Notes: generated by a model from the sequence alone, not told the origin. A DNA stretch of 41,648 bases from Clostridia bacterium (GCA_017394205.1 JAFOPS010000042.1:1-41648), one strand, 5' to 3'; shown: positions 1 to 8,392, counted from the stretch's first letter. Numbers and translations: made by a program.

Positions 1-135
1 CGGGGCGCGCTGGGCGTGCAGGGCGCGCTTTTGCTTTTGCGGAAGGCGCAGGCCGAATGCGAGGATCTCTATCTCGACGATGAGGAGCCCGTCCTTACCG
101 TACTTCCCCCGCAGGAAAACGCCTCTCCCCGATAA
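1..135 (+). CDS. C-terminal fragment of unidentified protein
   Basis: An open frame enters from the left edge in frame 1 and stops with TAA at 133-135, giving 44 residues. A small, Ala/Leu-rich helix-like segment is followed by an acidic tail and a Pro-rich end. The Gly-Ala-Leu-Gly run near the edge recalls the C-terminus of ROK or BadF sugar kinases, but that is weak and I do not assign a function. It is followed by a strong bidirectional terminator, which supports a real gene end. Confidence 0.5.
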   Translation, partial: RGALGVQGALLLLRKAQAECEDLYLDDEEPVLTVLPPQENASPR

Positions 136-182
136 CGGGCGGCAGCGGCGCAAGCCCGTTTCCGCAAAGGCCGCAGGCATGC

Positions 183-223
183 AAAAACGCCTGTCCGAAG
201 CTCTCGGACAGGCGTGATTTTTT
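183..223. terminator. Bidirectional intrinsic terminator
   Basis: A perfect 12-bp stem (187-198 pairs with 204-215) with a 5-nt loop is preceded by A5 and followed by T6. It lies between the convergent ends of the edge gene and the trigger factor gene and can serve both strands. Confidence 0.85.
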
Positions 224-227
224 GCGC

Positions 228-1484
228 TTATTCCGCCTCGGGGGCCAGGACGACCTCCAGCACCCGCATGCGCAGGAGCTCCCGCTCCATGCGCTGGTCG
301 GTCATCATTTGATAAATGTCCTTTTCCTCCACCTCGAACCGGCGGGCCAGATCGGCGGCGGCCCGGGCGCGGAAGGCGTCGTCCAGGATAAGTCCCTCCT
401 TCTCCTGCACGGCGCGGAGCAGAAGCTCCTCCCGCAGGCGGCTCTCGGCGGTGCGGCGGGCGGTCTCCCAAAAATCGCCCTCCTCCATGCCGGCGCCCCG
501 GTAATACTCCTCCAGCGAGCCGCCGTTTTGCTCCAGACGGCGGGCCAGATCGCCGGTGAGCAGGTCCATCTCCCGGCGGATCATGCTCTCGGGCAGCTCT
601 ACCTGCATCCGCTGGGCCGCCATAGCCAGCGCGGCCTCCTCCCGGGTGACGCGGTGCTGCTCCCGCTTGTCGGCCAGCATGCTCTCCTTTACGCTTGTCC
701 GCAGGGAGGCGAGATCGGTCTCGAAATAGGTCCGGGCAAAGCGCTCGTCCACGGCGGGCACGTCCCGGCGGCACACCCGCTTCATCTTTACATGGAATAC
801 GGCGGCCTTGCCCGCAAGACCGGCGGCGTAATTGTCCGGAAACACCAGAGGGATATCCTTTTCCTCCCCGGCGGACATGCCGGTCATCCCCGCCTCCAGC
901 TCGGGCAAAAAGGTGCGTCCCCCCAGGCGCAGGGCATAGTCCTCGGCGCTGCCCCCGTCAAAGGGGCGGCCGCCGACGGTGCCCGTAAAGTCCACGTAGA
1001 CCAGATCGCCCGCCTGCGCCGGCCGGGGCAGATCCACGTCCTCCGCCGCCCGCAAAGCGAAGCTTTTCAGCATCTCGTCCACTTCCTCCTCGGTGACCTG
1101 AGGCCGGGGAAGCCGGGGGTCGATGCCCCGGTATTCGCCCAGCGTCACCCGCGGCCGGGGATCGCACACCGCCGTAAAGCGCAGGCCGTGGGGCTCGGTG
1201 CCGCATTTGGTGATCTCGGGATAGCCCACCACGTCCAGCTTTTCCTCGGCGATGACCTCGTCGGCGGCGCGGATGCAGGCAAGCTGAGCCGCCGCCGGAT
1301 AAAACGCGTCGCTGCCCAGCGCCGCTTCCGCCTGGGCCCGGGTGTCGTATTTTCCCTCCAGCGAGGGCTTTTCGGCTTCAAACGCCTCGTCCAGCAGGGC
1401 CAGAAAGGCTTCGGCGGGGACGAAGATCTCCAGCAGGCACTGTCCCTTGTCGTTGAACACCAGATGTTCCAAAGTCTTTTCCAT
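228..1484 (-). CDS. tig: Trigger factor-like chaperone/PPIase (divergent N-terminus)
   Basis: The 418-residue product has trigger factor layout: an N-terminal domain (about 1-120), an FKBP-type peptidyl-prolyl isomerase domain (about 155-240, starting GDLVYVDFTGTV and containing a VFPDNY-like segment), and a long helical C-terminal arm. Trigger factors bind the ribosome exit tunnel through a GFRxGKxP loop. In this protein that loop is absent and the sequence runs from AFEAEKP directly into GKYDTRAQAEAALG. It may therefore not dock on the ribosome like the canonical factor, or may be a second, specialised paralogue. A GGGAGGA ribosome site sits just before the ATG, overlapping the stop of the upstream transpeptidase gene, so the two are probably co-translated. 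Confidence 0.85.
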   Translation of the reverse strand: MEKTLEHLVFNDKGQCLLEIFVPAEAFLALLDEAFEAEKPSLEGKYDTRAQAEAALGSDAFYPAAAQLACIRAADEVIAEEKLDVVGYPEITKCGTEPHGLRFTAVCDPRPRVTLGEYRGIDPRLPRPQVTEEEVDEMLKSFALRAAEDVDLPRPAQAGDLVYVDFTGTVGGRPFDGGSAEDYALRLGGRTFLPELEAGMTGMSAGEEKDIPLVFPDNYAAGLAGKAAVFHVKMKRVCRRDVPAVDERFARTYFETDLASLRTSVKESMLADKREQHRVTREEAALAMAAQRMQVELPESMIRREMDLLTGDLARRLEQNGGSLEEYYRGAGMEEGDFWETARRTAESRLREELLLRAVQEKEGLILDDAFRARAAADLARRFEVEEKDIYQMMTDQRMERELLRMRVLEVVLAPEAE

Positions 1485-1495
1485 ACGTTCCTCCC

Positions 1496-2458
1496 TTACG
1501 GGGCTTCATAGCCCGTGATCAGAATATGCGGATGCGCGTCGGGGTCGAGCCACAGCAATACGGTCTCCATATCGTCCCGTGACAGGCCCACGCAGCCGGA
1601 GGTGGGGCCTTCGCTGCAATGCAGAAAGATGGCGTTGCCCCGGTCGCGGACGGTGTAGGGATACATGTTGAAGCGGATGACGCAGGCCAGCGCGTAGCCC
1701 GCGTGATCCTCCAGATGCTCGGCCTCGGCCCAGTCGTCGGTCAGGGCCGGATCGCCCAGCTCCTGCCAGGTGTTGTAATACAGCGAATCGTTGTCCGAGA
1801 TCCACTCGCTTTGCGGGGTGACGTCCCGCCACGGGAGCAGCAGCCCCGCGGGCATGGGCTCGTTTCCGAAGGCCAGCCCCAGCGCCCACAGCCCGGCGGG
1901 TGAGGTGCGGTCGCCCTGCACCCGGTCGTGACAAATGCCTCTGCGCCCCACGAAGGCCTCCATCCGGCCGGGGACGGCGGTCTGCCAGCGTCCGTCGCCG
2001 TCCCGCTCGTAGCAGACCGCCACGGCGTGGAACGCTTCGGCCTCCTCGTCCTCGGGATCGTAGGGCTGGGCGGCGGTCAGGATCAGCTGATCGCATCCCC
2101 GGGCGGCAAGATCGGCCTCGGTAAGGCCCTCCGCTGCCAGCCATTTTTCCAAAAGCGCTGCCTCGCCGCAATAGACGTCGGCGGGGAAGTCCTCCGCCGA
2201 AAGCGGATCCCAGGTGAGCAGCGTGCTGCCCGGATCGGGCTCCGCCGCGTCCTCCGCCATGGGGGCGGAAACCTCCCAGGGCAGGGCCGCGGGGTCGGGC
2301 GGCACCCGCTGCGGCGCGGGGTCGGAAACCGGCTCCTCGGGCTCCCGCACGGTCACGGGAGCGGGAGGCTCGTCCGCAGGAGCGGGCGCGGGCGCCCTCC
2401 CGCAGGCGCACAGCGCCGCCAGGATCAGCGCCGCCGGCCAGACGATCCATCGCTTCAC
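1496..2458 (-). CDS. YkuD-family L,D-transpeptidase lipoprotein
   Basis: I place the start at the GTG at 2458-2456 (320 residues) because it has a GGGAGG site 8 nt upstream and begins a clear signal peptide (Lys-Arg, hydrophobic core, LCAC lipobox). A further upstream ATG would put 30 polar residues before the signal. After a Pro/Ala/Glu-rich linker the C-terminal half is a YkuD domain with the catalytic HxxxxxxSGC motif (H280 and C289). Enzymes of this family form 3-3 peptidoglycan cross-links or attach proteins to the wall from outside the membrane. The middle of the protein is a large insertion I do not recognise. Its stop lies 12 nt before the trigger factor ATG. Confidence 0.85.
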   Translation of the reverse strand: MKRWIVWPAALILAALCACGRAPAPAPADEPPAPVTVREPEEPVSDPAPQRVPPDPAALPWEVSAPMAEDAAEPDPGSTLLTWDPLSAEDFPADVYCGEAALLEKWLAAEGLTEADLAARGCDQLILTAAQPYDPEDEEAEAFHAVAVCYERDGDGRWQTAVPGRMEAFVGRRGICHDRVQGDRTSPAGLWALGLAFGNEPMPAGLLLPWRDVTPQSEWISDNDSLYYNTWQELGDPALTDDWAEAEHLEDHAGYALACVIRFNMYPYTVRDRGNAIFLHCSEGPTSGCVGLSRDDMETVLLWLDPDAHPHILITGYEAP

Positions 2459-2518
2459 GTTCCCGCCTCCCGCCTTTTTCGCCGGGCCGCGGCGCCCGGC
2501 GTTTCCGTTCTTTTGTCC

Positions 2519-2527
2519 AGTGTAACA
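2519..2527 (-). promoter_or_regulatory. Probable extended -10 promoter for transpeptidase/tig
   Basis: On the minus strand the sequence reads TGT-TACACT, an extended -10 element, about 60 nt before the GTG start. No good -35 is visible. A GC-rich hairpin lies in the predicted leader, between promoter and ribosome site. Confidence 0.4.
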
Positions 2528-2563
2528 CAGAACGCGGGGTTTTTCCATCTTTTTCTCGCGTCC

Positions 2564-3340
2564 TTACAGGGCCGCCAGAATTTCCTTTGCCGAAGCGCCC
2601 CATTCGCTGTAAAGCAGAAACACGGCCCCGATCTCCCGCCGGCTTGCGGCGCGGAGCTTGGCGGCGGCGGTGTCGGCGTCGTCGAACAGCACGAAATGGG
2701 CGCTGCCGTTGTCCTTGCGATAGGTGAAATATTTGGCGCACAGCTCGGGGGAAAAGAAGCTCTGGGCCCGATAGGTCTCCTGCAGGGTGCGGAAGGCCTC
2801 GTAGGTGAGCGGCTGCCCGTCGGGAGAATAGGAGGGCATGGAAAAGTCGCTGCAGGTCCGCACCAGGTCAAGACACAGCCGCGGCGCCCCGTATTTGCCG
2901 CACAGATCGCCCAAAAGCTCGTCGAAGGAGCCGCCGCTGACGGCGGCGGGGACCACCACCCGCCCCTCGGGGGCCAGCGCCGCCATGCTCTCGGGCACAC
3001 AGTGGCTCACCCGCAGCCTTGTCAGAGCGGCGCAGAGCTCCTCCAGCTTTGCCCGGGCCCCCTCGTTGGGCTCCAGGTCCAGCACCACGCCGGCGCAGCT
3101 CCGCCGGGTGCATTCGGCCTGCAGATCCCGCGCCAGCTTTTCCGGCCGCACGTCGGCCAGCCCCGGCGCCTCGTAAACGCCCAGCAGCCCGCCCCGTCCC
3201 GAAAAAGGGACCTGCGCCCGCTGGAGCGTCCCGCCCTCGGCGATCCGGTAACAGAGCCTGACGCAGGGCGCGCCGATGCGCGCCGCAGCCGCGGCGTCCC
3301 GTGCCGCCGCCACCAAAAATCCTCGGGTTTTTTCTCCCAT
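2564..3340 (-). CDS. Uncharacterised protein, possible TIM-barrel fold
   Basis: The 258-residue product has no signal peptide and no membrane segment. Alternating hydrophobic strands and helices (GVVLDLEPNEG around residue 85, RVVVPAAVSGG around 130, RLCLDLVRTC around 155) suggest a beta/alpha barrel. The strand ending in DLEP resembles the acidic strand end of GH18-type glycosidases, but the DxxDxDxE motif is not present, so a hydrolase role is only a guess. A GAGGGGAGAGGG ribosome site precedes the ATG. The next gene in the same direction is the wall transpeptidase. Confidence 0.6.
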   Translation of the reverse strand: MGEKTRGFLVAAARDAAAAARIGAPCVRLCYRIAEGGTLQRAQVPFSGRGGLLGVYEAPGLADVRPEKLARDLQAECTRRSCAGVVLDLEPNEGARAKLEELCAALTRLRVSHCVPESMAALAPEGRVVVPAAVSGGSFDELLGDLCGKYGAPRLCLDLVRTCSDFSMPSYSPDGQPLTYEAFRTLQETYRAQSFFSPELCAKYFTYRKDNGSAHFVLFDDADTAAAKLRAASRREIGAVFLLYSEWGASAKEILAAL

Positions 3341-3354
3341 AGCCCTCTCCCCTC

Positions 3355-3384
3355 TTGTTATTTGCCGCTAAGTTATGGTATACT
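3355..3384 (+). promoter_or_regulatory. SigA-type promoter for yqeG operon
   Basis: TTGTTA (3355-3360), an 18-nt spacer and TATACT (3379-3384) preceded by TGG form an extended -10 promoter. It lies 80 nt upstream of the phosphatase ATG and fires away from the divergent unknown gene. Confidence 0.65.
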
Positions 3385-3463
3385 GAATTTGTTGATCTGC
3401 GTTTCGTTCCATCTTTATGCGGCAGCGCCGCGTTTATCCGTTTTTTTCACAGGAGGTCCGCCT

Positions 3464-3949
3464 ATGCCGCTGCCCTTTCCCCAGGTGATGTTTCCCGACG
3501 TGACCTGCATTTCCCCCGCCTTTTTGCGGGAAAACGGGATCCGCGGCCTGCTTCTGGACATCGACGGCACCCTGATGCAGACCCGGGACGCCATGCCCCG
3601 GGCAGAGGTGCTGGCCTGGATGGAGCGCCTGCGGCGGGAGGGCTTTTTCCTCTATATCCTCTCCAACAACAAGCACGAGCGCCGGGTGCGGGCCTTTGCC
3701 GAGGCGGTGGCGCTGCCCTGGCAGCATCTGGCCCGCAAGCCGCTGAAGCGCGGCTTTGTCCGCGCCTTTGCCGAAACGGGGCTCGCTCCGGGAGAGCTGG
3801 CCGTCGTGGGGGATCAGATCTTCACCGACATGTGGGGCGCCCGCAGATGCGGCTGCCGCGCCCTTCTGGTGGAATCCACCGACACCTATCTCTGGTATTT
3901 CCCGCTGCGGCGGCTGTTTGAGCTGCCATTCCGCCGGGAAAAGCCGTAA
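3464..3949 (+). CDS. yqeG: YqeG-family HAD-IIIA phosphatase
   Basis: The 161-residue product starts at an ATG 7 nt after a consensus AGGAGG. HAD motif I is seen as DIDGT (D32 nucleophile, D34 acid/base), motif II as LSNN, and motif III/IV as VVGDQIFTDMWGA. The short length and lack of a cap domain fit the YqeG group of cytosolic HAD phosphatases found in Firmicutes, whose substrate is not settled. It is the first gene of a plus-strand unit with endonuclease IV and a prolidase-like peptidase. Confidence 0.85.
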   Translation: MPLPFPQVMFPDVTCISPAFLRENGIRGLLLDIDGTLMQTRDAMPRAEVLAWMERLRREGFFLYILSNNKHERRVRAFAEAVALPWQHLARKPLKRGFVRAFAETGLAPGELAVVGDQIFTDMWGARRCGCRALLVESTDTYLWYFPLRRLFELPFRREKP

Positions 3950-3969
3950 CTCATGCAAAAGGAGCCCGT

Positions 3970-4833
3970 ATGACACCGCTTTTCGGACCCGCAGGCAACT
4001 GCGACAGCTTTACGAAACAATACAAAAGCAGCGTCCACGCCCCCGCCTGGCTGCGGGATATGGGGCTGGACTGCTATGAATATCAATGCGGCCGGGGGGT
4101 CAACGTGGGCGAGGACACCGCCCGGGCCATCGGCCGCGCGGCAAGCGAGGCCGGCATCGTGATGTCGCTCCACGCGCCCTATTTCATCAATCTTTCCGGC
4201 GACGACCCCCGGCGGGTGGAGAAAAACACGGAATATATCCTGCAATCGGCCCGGGTCTGCCGCTGGCTGGGCGGCGACCGGATCGTGGTGCACTGCGGCG
4301 GCCTTTCGGGCATGGAGCGGGAAACCGCCATGGAGCACACCCTGCTCAACCTGCGGGAGGCGCTGCGCGCGCTGGAGCAGGAGGGTCTGGGCGACGTGCG
4401 CATGTGCGTGGAGACCATGGGCAAGATCAACGTGCTGGGCGACGGCGGCGAGGTCTGCCGCATCTGTCAAAGCGACGAGCGTCTGCTCCCCTGCATCGAC
4501 TTCGGACATCTCAACGCCCGCACCGGCGGGCATATGTCCACCGAAGAGGAGATGGCCGCCCTGTTGGATCTGCTGCGGAACACGCTGGGGGAAGAGCGTT
4601 CCCGCTCGTTTCACGCGCACTTCAGCAAGATCGAATACGGCAAGGGCGGCGAGGTGCGGCATCTGACCTTTGACGACGCCGTTTACGGCCCGGAGTTCGC
4701 GCCGCTGGCGCGGCTTTTGGCGCGGCGGGGGCTGGCGCCCCGGATCATCTGCGAATCGGCCGGCACTCAGGCCGAGGACGCTTTGAACATGAAACAACAA
4801 TTTATGAAAGCGATACAGGAGGAACAATTATGA
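3970..4833 (+). CDS. nfo: Endonuclease IV-type AP endonuclease
   Basis: The 287-residue product is a xylose-isomerase-like TIM barrel of the AP endonuclease 2 family, which cuts DNA 5' to abasic sites using three zinc ions. Expected metal ligands are visible: H68 (LHAPYFINL), H108 (VVHCGG), E148 (CVETM), D177 and H180 (IDFGHLN), H215/H217 (FHAHFSK), H231 and E262 (ICESAG). The ATG lies 20 nt after the yqeG stop. The end overlaps the next gene by the ATGA at 4830-4833, implying coupled translation. Confidence 0.9.
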   Translation: MTPLFGPAGNCDSFTKQYKSSVHAPAWLRDMGLDCYEYQCGRGVNVGEDTARAIGRAASEAGIVMSLHAPYFINLSGDDPRRVEKNTEYILQSARVCRWLGGDRIVVHCGGLSGMERETAMEHTLLNLREALRALEQEGLGDVRMCVETMGKINVLGDGGEVCRICQSDERLLPCIDFGHLNARTGGHMSTEEEMAALLDLLRNTLGEERSRSFHAHFSKIEYGKGGEVRHLTFDDAVYGPEFAPLARLLARRGLAPRIICESAGTQAEDALNMKQQFMKAIQEEQL

Positions 4834-5900
4834 ACAGACTGCAAAAGCTGGCCGCCATGGTCAAGGAGCGCAAGGCCGACGGCCTTCTGATCATCGAGGC
4901 GGAGGATCTCTGCTACGCCACCGGCTTCGTGGGGCTGGAGGGCATGGTGATGGTCACCGCCGACGGCAAGGGCCTGTGCTTCACCGATTCCCGCTACATT
5001 GAGGCCGCCGAAAAGGCCATCGCCCCCATGGGCTATCAGGTGATCGACCCCAAGGAGGGCTATCCCGCCGTGGCGGCGCAGGTGTGCCGCGAGGAAAAGC
5101 TGGAGACCCTGCTCTTTGAGGACGCGAAAATGTCGGTGGCGGAGTTCCGCCGCTACGAGGCCGCCGTCCCCGCCAGGCTGGTCCCCGTGGAGGACGGCAT
5201 CTCCCGCCTGCGTCAGGTGAAGGAGGAAGTGGAGGTGGAGCACGTGGTGGCCGCCCAGCGCATCGCGGAAAAGGCGCTGGATGAGCTGCTGCCCATGATC
5301 CGTCCCGGCGCCGTGGAGCGGGAGCTGGCTGCCGAGCTGGATTATCGCATGGCCCGTCTGGGCTCTACCGGCGTGTCCTTCCAGACCATCTTTGTCTCGG
5401 GCGCCAAGAGCAGCATGCCCCACGGCGTCCCCGGCGACAAGAAGATCGAGGCTGGCGACTTCGTCACCATCGACTTCGGCGCCATGGCGGGCGGCTATCA
5501 CAGCGACATGACCCGCACCTTTGCCGTGGGCTTTGCCACCGACGAAATGAAGAAGGTTTACAACACCGTTTTGCAGGCGCAGCTGGCAGGCATCGAGGCC
5601 TTCGGCCCCGGCAAGATCGGCCGCGACGTGGACGAGGCCGCCCGCAAGGTCATCCGCGACGCGGGCTACGGGGAGTATTTCGGCCACAGCCTGGGCCACA
5701 GCGTGGGTCTGAACATCCACGAGGCCCCCAACGCCTCCCCCAAGAGCGAGGCCGCCTTTGAGATCGGAAACATCACCACCATGGAGCCCGGCATCTATAT
5801 TCCCGGGAAGTTCGGCGTCCGCATCGAGGACATGGTCTATCTGGGAAAAGACGGCAAGCGCAACCTGACGCTTTATCCCAAAGAGCTGACCATTCTGTAA
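4830..5900 (+). CDS. M24B Xaa-Pro aminopeptidase
   Basis: The 356-residue product has a creatinase-like N-terminal domain (about 1-130) and a pita-bread metallopeptidase domain. The five dinuclear-metal ligands are present: D215 (TIDFGA), D226 (HSDMTRTF), H290 (GHSVGL), E319 (MEPGIY) and E333 (RIEDMVYL). H198 in PHG is the usual active-site histidine. It removes an N-terminal residue next to proline in the cytosol. The overlap with nfo and the placement directly before efp are common in Firmicutes. Confidence 0.92.
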   Translation: MNRLQKLAAMVKERKADGLLIIEAEDLCYATGFVGLEGMVMVTADGKGLCFTDSRYIEAAEKAIAPMGYQVIDPKEGYPAVAAQVCREEKLETLLFEDAKMSVAEFRRYEAAVPARLVPVEDGISRLRQVKEEVEVEHVVAAQRIAEKALDELLPMIRPGAVERELAAELDYRMARLGSTGVSFQTIFVSGAKSSMPHGVPGDKKIEAGDFVTIDFGAMAGGYHSDMTRTFAVGFATDEMKKVYNTVLQAQLAGIEAFGPGKIGRDVDEAARKVIRDAGYGEYFGHSLGHSVGLNIHEAPNASPKSEAAFEIGNITTMEPGIYIPGKFGVRIEDMVYLGKDGKRNLTLYPKELTIL

Positions 5901-5946
5901 AACGCTTCCTTTTTTCGGTGTTTTTCCGGAAAATGCGCGGATTTGC

Positions 5947-5975
5947 TTGCATTTTTCAAAAACATCATGTAAACT
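5947..5975 (+). promoter_or_regulatory. Probable promoter for efp
   Basis: TTGCAT (5947-5952), a 17-nt spacer and TAAACT (5970-5975) lie 43 nt before the efp ATG, in an AT-rich gap. An AGGAGG site follows at about 6004-6009. Confidence 0.5.
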
Positions 5976-6017
5976 ATCTCTGTTATAACGAATAATACAC
6001 ATTAGGAGGCCGATAGA

Positions 6018-6578
6018 ATGTTAACTGCTGGCGATTTCAGAAACGGAAAGACCTTTGAAATGGACGGACAGGTGTTCCAGGTCATCGAGTTCCAGCACGT
6101 CAAGCCCGGCAAGGGCGCGGCGTTTGTTCGCACCAAGTATAAAAACGTCATCACCGGCGCTGTGGTGGAGCGCAGCTTCAACCCCACCGATAAGTTTGAG
6201 GAGGCCGTCATCGAGCGCCGCGATATGCAGTATTCCTATGACGACGGCGATCTGTATCACTTCCTGGACACCGAGACCTGGGAAGAGACTCTGATCAGCC
6301 ACGACACCGTGGGCGAGAACTTCAAGTTCGTCAAGGAAGAGATGGTCTGCAAGATTCTCTCCTTCAAGGGCAACGTTTTCGGCGTCGAGCCCCCCATGTT
6401 CGTGGATCTGGAGGTCACCGCCACCGAGCCCGGCGTCCGGGGCGACACCGCCACCAACGTAACCAAGCCCGCCACGCTGGAGACCGGCGCCATCGTGCGC
6501 GTGCCCCTGTTCATCAACGAGGGCGAAAAGATCCAGATCGACACCCGCACCGGCGAGTATCTGGGCCGCTCCAAGTAA
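6018..6578 (+). CDS. efp: Elongation factor P
   Basis: The 186-residue product matches full-length EF-P, with an N-terminal KOW-like domain and two OB-fold domains ending in the conserved [13 protein letters not shown] relieves ribosome stalling at polyproline. The tip of domain I reads KPGKGAA with a lysine at residue 32, the position that is post-translationally modified in many bacteria. Neither EpmA/EpmB nor YmfI-type modification genes are in the window. A 7-bp GC hairpin without a T-run follows the stop (6591-6607). Confidence 0.97.
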   Translation: MLTAGDFRNGKTFEMDGQVFQVIEFQHVKPGKGAAFVRTKYKNVITGAVVERSFNPTDKFEEAVIERRDMQYSYDDGDLYHFLDTETWEETLISHDTVGENFKFVKEEMVCKILSFKGNVFGVEPPMFVDLEVTATEPGVRGDTATNVTKPATLETGAIVRVPLFINEGEKIQIDTRTGEYLGRSK

Positions 6579-6649
6579 CAGATCGTGATCCGCGGGAGCT
6601 TCCCGCGCCATCCCTGAACCAATTCCGTGTACAGGAAAGGAGAACGACT

Positions 6650-7174
6650 ATGACCGTCACCGAAAAAACCGCTTATCTCAAGGGCCTGCTGGAGGGCATG
6701 AACATCGATCAGACCACCAACGAGGGCAAGCTTCTGGCCGCCATCGTCGATACGCTGGACGAGATCGCCCTGAGCGTCGCCGATCTGGAGGGCGAAGTGG
6801 GCGCCATCAACGACGAGCTGGATTCCGTGGAGGAATCTCTGGATTCCTTTGACGAGGAGCTTTCCGATATCGAAGAGGCGCTGGACGCCATCGACGAGGA
6901 TCTGGACGCCGTGGACGAGGATCTGGACGAGATCCGCGACGAGCTGGATATGGACGAGGAAGACTGGGACGAATGGGACGAGGATGAGGACGAAGAGGAC
7001 GACGAGGAAGACCTCTATCAGCTCACCTGCCCCACCTGCAAGGAAGAGATCGTTGTGGACGAGGACGTTCTGGCCAAGGGCGGCATGAAATGCCCCGCCT
7101 GCGGCGAGGATCTGGACTTTGACCTGTCTCAGGTGATCGACGATCTGTCTGAGCCCGAGGAAGACGACGACTGA
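6650..7174 (+). CDS. Acidic coiled-coil zinc-ribbon protein (CD1247-like)
   Basis: The 174-residue product begins with a conserved-looking helical segment (TAYLKGLLEGMNID), then a highly acidic heptad-like run of Asp/Glu/Leu (about 45-120) predicted to form a coiled coil, and ends in a zinc ribbon (C127, C130, C148, C151) with an acidic tail. From memory, clostridial proteins annotated with a CD1247 N-terminal domain share this plan; their function is unknown. It follows efp by 70 nt and precedes mnmA, so it sits among translation genes. An AAAGGAGA site precedes the ATG. Confidence 0.75.
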   Translation: MTVTEKTAYLKGLLEGMNIDQTTNEGKLLAAIVDTLDEIALSVADLEGEVGAINDELDSVEESLDSFDEELSDIEEALDAIDEDLDAVDEDLDEIRDELDMDEEDWDEWDEDEDEEDDEEDLYQLTCPTCKEEIVVDEDVLAKGGMKCPACGEDLDFDLSQVIDDLSEPEEDDD

Positions 7175-7204
7175 GCGTTCTTTCCGGACGACCGACGCGC
7201 ATCC

Positions 7205-7237
7205 ATCGGGGCGGACGCTGTCCGCCCCGATTTTTTT
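7205..7237 (+). terminator. Intrinsic terminator directly upstream of mnmA RBS
   Basis: A perfect 11-bp GC-rich stem (7205-7215 with 7221-7231), a 5-nt loop and T7 form a strong terminator. The GGAAAGGAAG ribosome site of mnmA begins at the first base after the T-run, so transcription reaching mnmA must read through this element. Confidence 0.85.
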
Positions 7238-7255
7238 GGAAAGGAAGCAACTGAT

Positions 7256-8305
7256 ATGGCAATCGCGTATATCGCCATGAGCGGCGGCGTGGACAGCTCG
7301 GTGGCCGCCCTGCTGACGAAGCAGGCGGGCTATGAGATCCGGGGCGTCACCCTGCGGCTCCATCAGTATCAAAAGGGCGCATGCGGCAGCGCCGACGACG
7401 CCCGGGACGCGGCGGAGATCTGCGCCCTGCTGGGCGCGCCCCACGCGATCTGGGACGGGCAGGAGGATTTCCGCGCCTTCGTCACCGATCATTTCGCCCA
7501 GAGCTATCTGCTGGGCAAGACCCCCAACCCCTGCATCCGCTGCAACCGGTTCCTCAAGTTCGGCCTTTTGCTGGACCGCGCCCTGAAGGAGGGCGCCGAC
7601 AAGGTGGTCACCGGCCACTACGCCCGGGTGGAATGGGACGAGGGTCGGGGCCGCTGGCTGCTGAAAAAGGCGCTGCACCCCAAAAAGGACCAGAGCTACG
7701 TTTTGTATTCCCTGAGCCAGCGGCAGCTTTCCCGTCTGCTCTTTCCGCTGGGGGCGCTGGAAAAGGAGCAGGTGCGGGCCATCGCCGCGGAAAACGGCTT
7801 TTTGAACAGTCAAAAGCCCGACAGTCAGGACATCTGCTTCGTCCCCGACGGGGCTTACGCCCGCTTTATCTGGGATTACACCGGACACACCCCCGAGCCC
7901 GGGGATTTCATCGACCCCGACGGCTGCATCCTGGGCCAGCACGGAGGCATTGAATGCTACACCATCGGTCAGCGCAAGGGCATCGGCCTTTCGGGTGCCC
8001 ACCCCTATTACGTGGTGGAGAAAAACGCCGCCCGCAACACCGTGATGCTGGGCGAGGACGAGGATCTGTGGCGCACCGAGCTGGCCGCCGGCGAGCTCAA
8101 CTGGATCGCCTTTGACGCGCCGGAAGCGCCCTTCCGCTGCGCCGCCCGCACCCGCTATCATCAAAATGAAACGGCCTGCACCGTTTATCCCGCGGGCGAA
8201 GGGGCGCGGGTGGTCTTTGACGAGCCCGTCCGGGCGCTGACGCCGGGCCAGGCCGTGGTCTTTTACGACGGCGACCTTGTGCTGGGCGGCGGCACCATCG
8301 AATGA
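7256..8305 (+). CDS. mnmA: tRNA-specific 2-thiouridylase MnmA
   Basis: The 349-residue product thiolates U34 of tRNA(Lys/Glu/Gln). The ATP-pyrophosphatase loop is SGGVDSS (9-15). The two catalytic cysteines are C96 (in NPCIRCNRFLKF) and C193 (in SQDICFV). The tRNA-binding GHYARV and KDQSYVLY segments are present. The first cysteine motif reads NPCIRCN rather than the NPDxxCN of E. coli, which adds C93. No separate promoter is obvious between the upstream terminator and the ATG. Confidence 0.95.
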   Translation: MAIAYIAMSGGVDSSVAALLTKQAGYEIRGVTLRLHQYQKGACGSADDARDAAEICALLGAPHAIWDGQEDFRAFVTDHFAQSYLLGKTPNPCIRCNRFLKFGLLLDRALKEGADKVVTGHYARVEWDEGRGRWLLKKALHPKKDQSYVLYSLSQRQLSRLLFPLGALEKEQVRAIAAENGFLNSQKPDSQDICFVPDGAYARFIWDYTGHTPEPGDFIDPDGCILGQHGGIECYTIGQRKGIGLSGAHPYYVVEKNAARNTVMLGEDEDLWRTELAAGELNWIAFDAPEAPFRCAARTRYHQNETACTVYPAGEGARVVFDEPVRALTPGQAVVFYDGDLVLGGGTIE

Positions 8306-8312
8306 ACAAATT

Positions 8313-8347
8313 TCAAAAAAAGCCGTGGAGCTTCACGGCTTTTTTGT
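8313..8347. terminator. Terminator after mnmA
   Basis: GCCGTG pairs with CACGGC around a 6-nt loop, extended by an A-run on the left and T6 on the right. It follows the mnmA stop by about 10 nt. Confidence 0.85.
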
Positions 8348-8392
8348 ATGTTCCGGCGCGGCGCGGCCATACTATGGCCGAGGTGATTTATC

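Noticed and set aside
8368-8375. CATACTAT upstream of the CotF-like gene, matching the CATAnnnT -10 of sporulation sigma E/K
   Set aside because: The implied start of transcription would fall on the ribosome site, and no matching -35 is visible.
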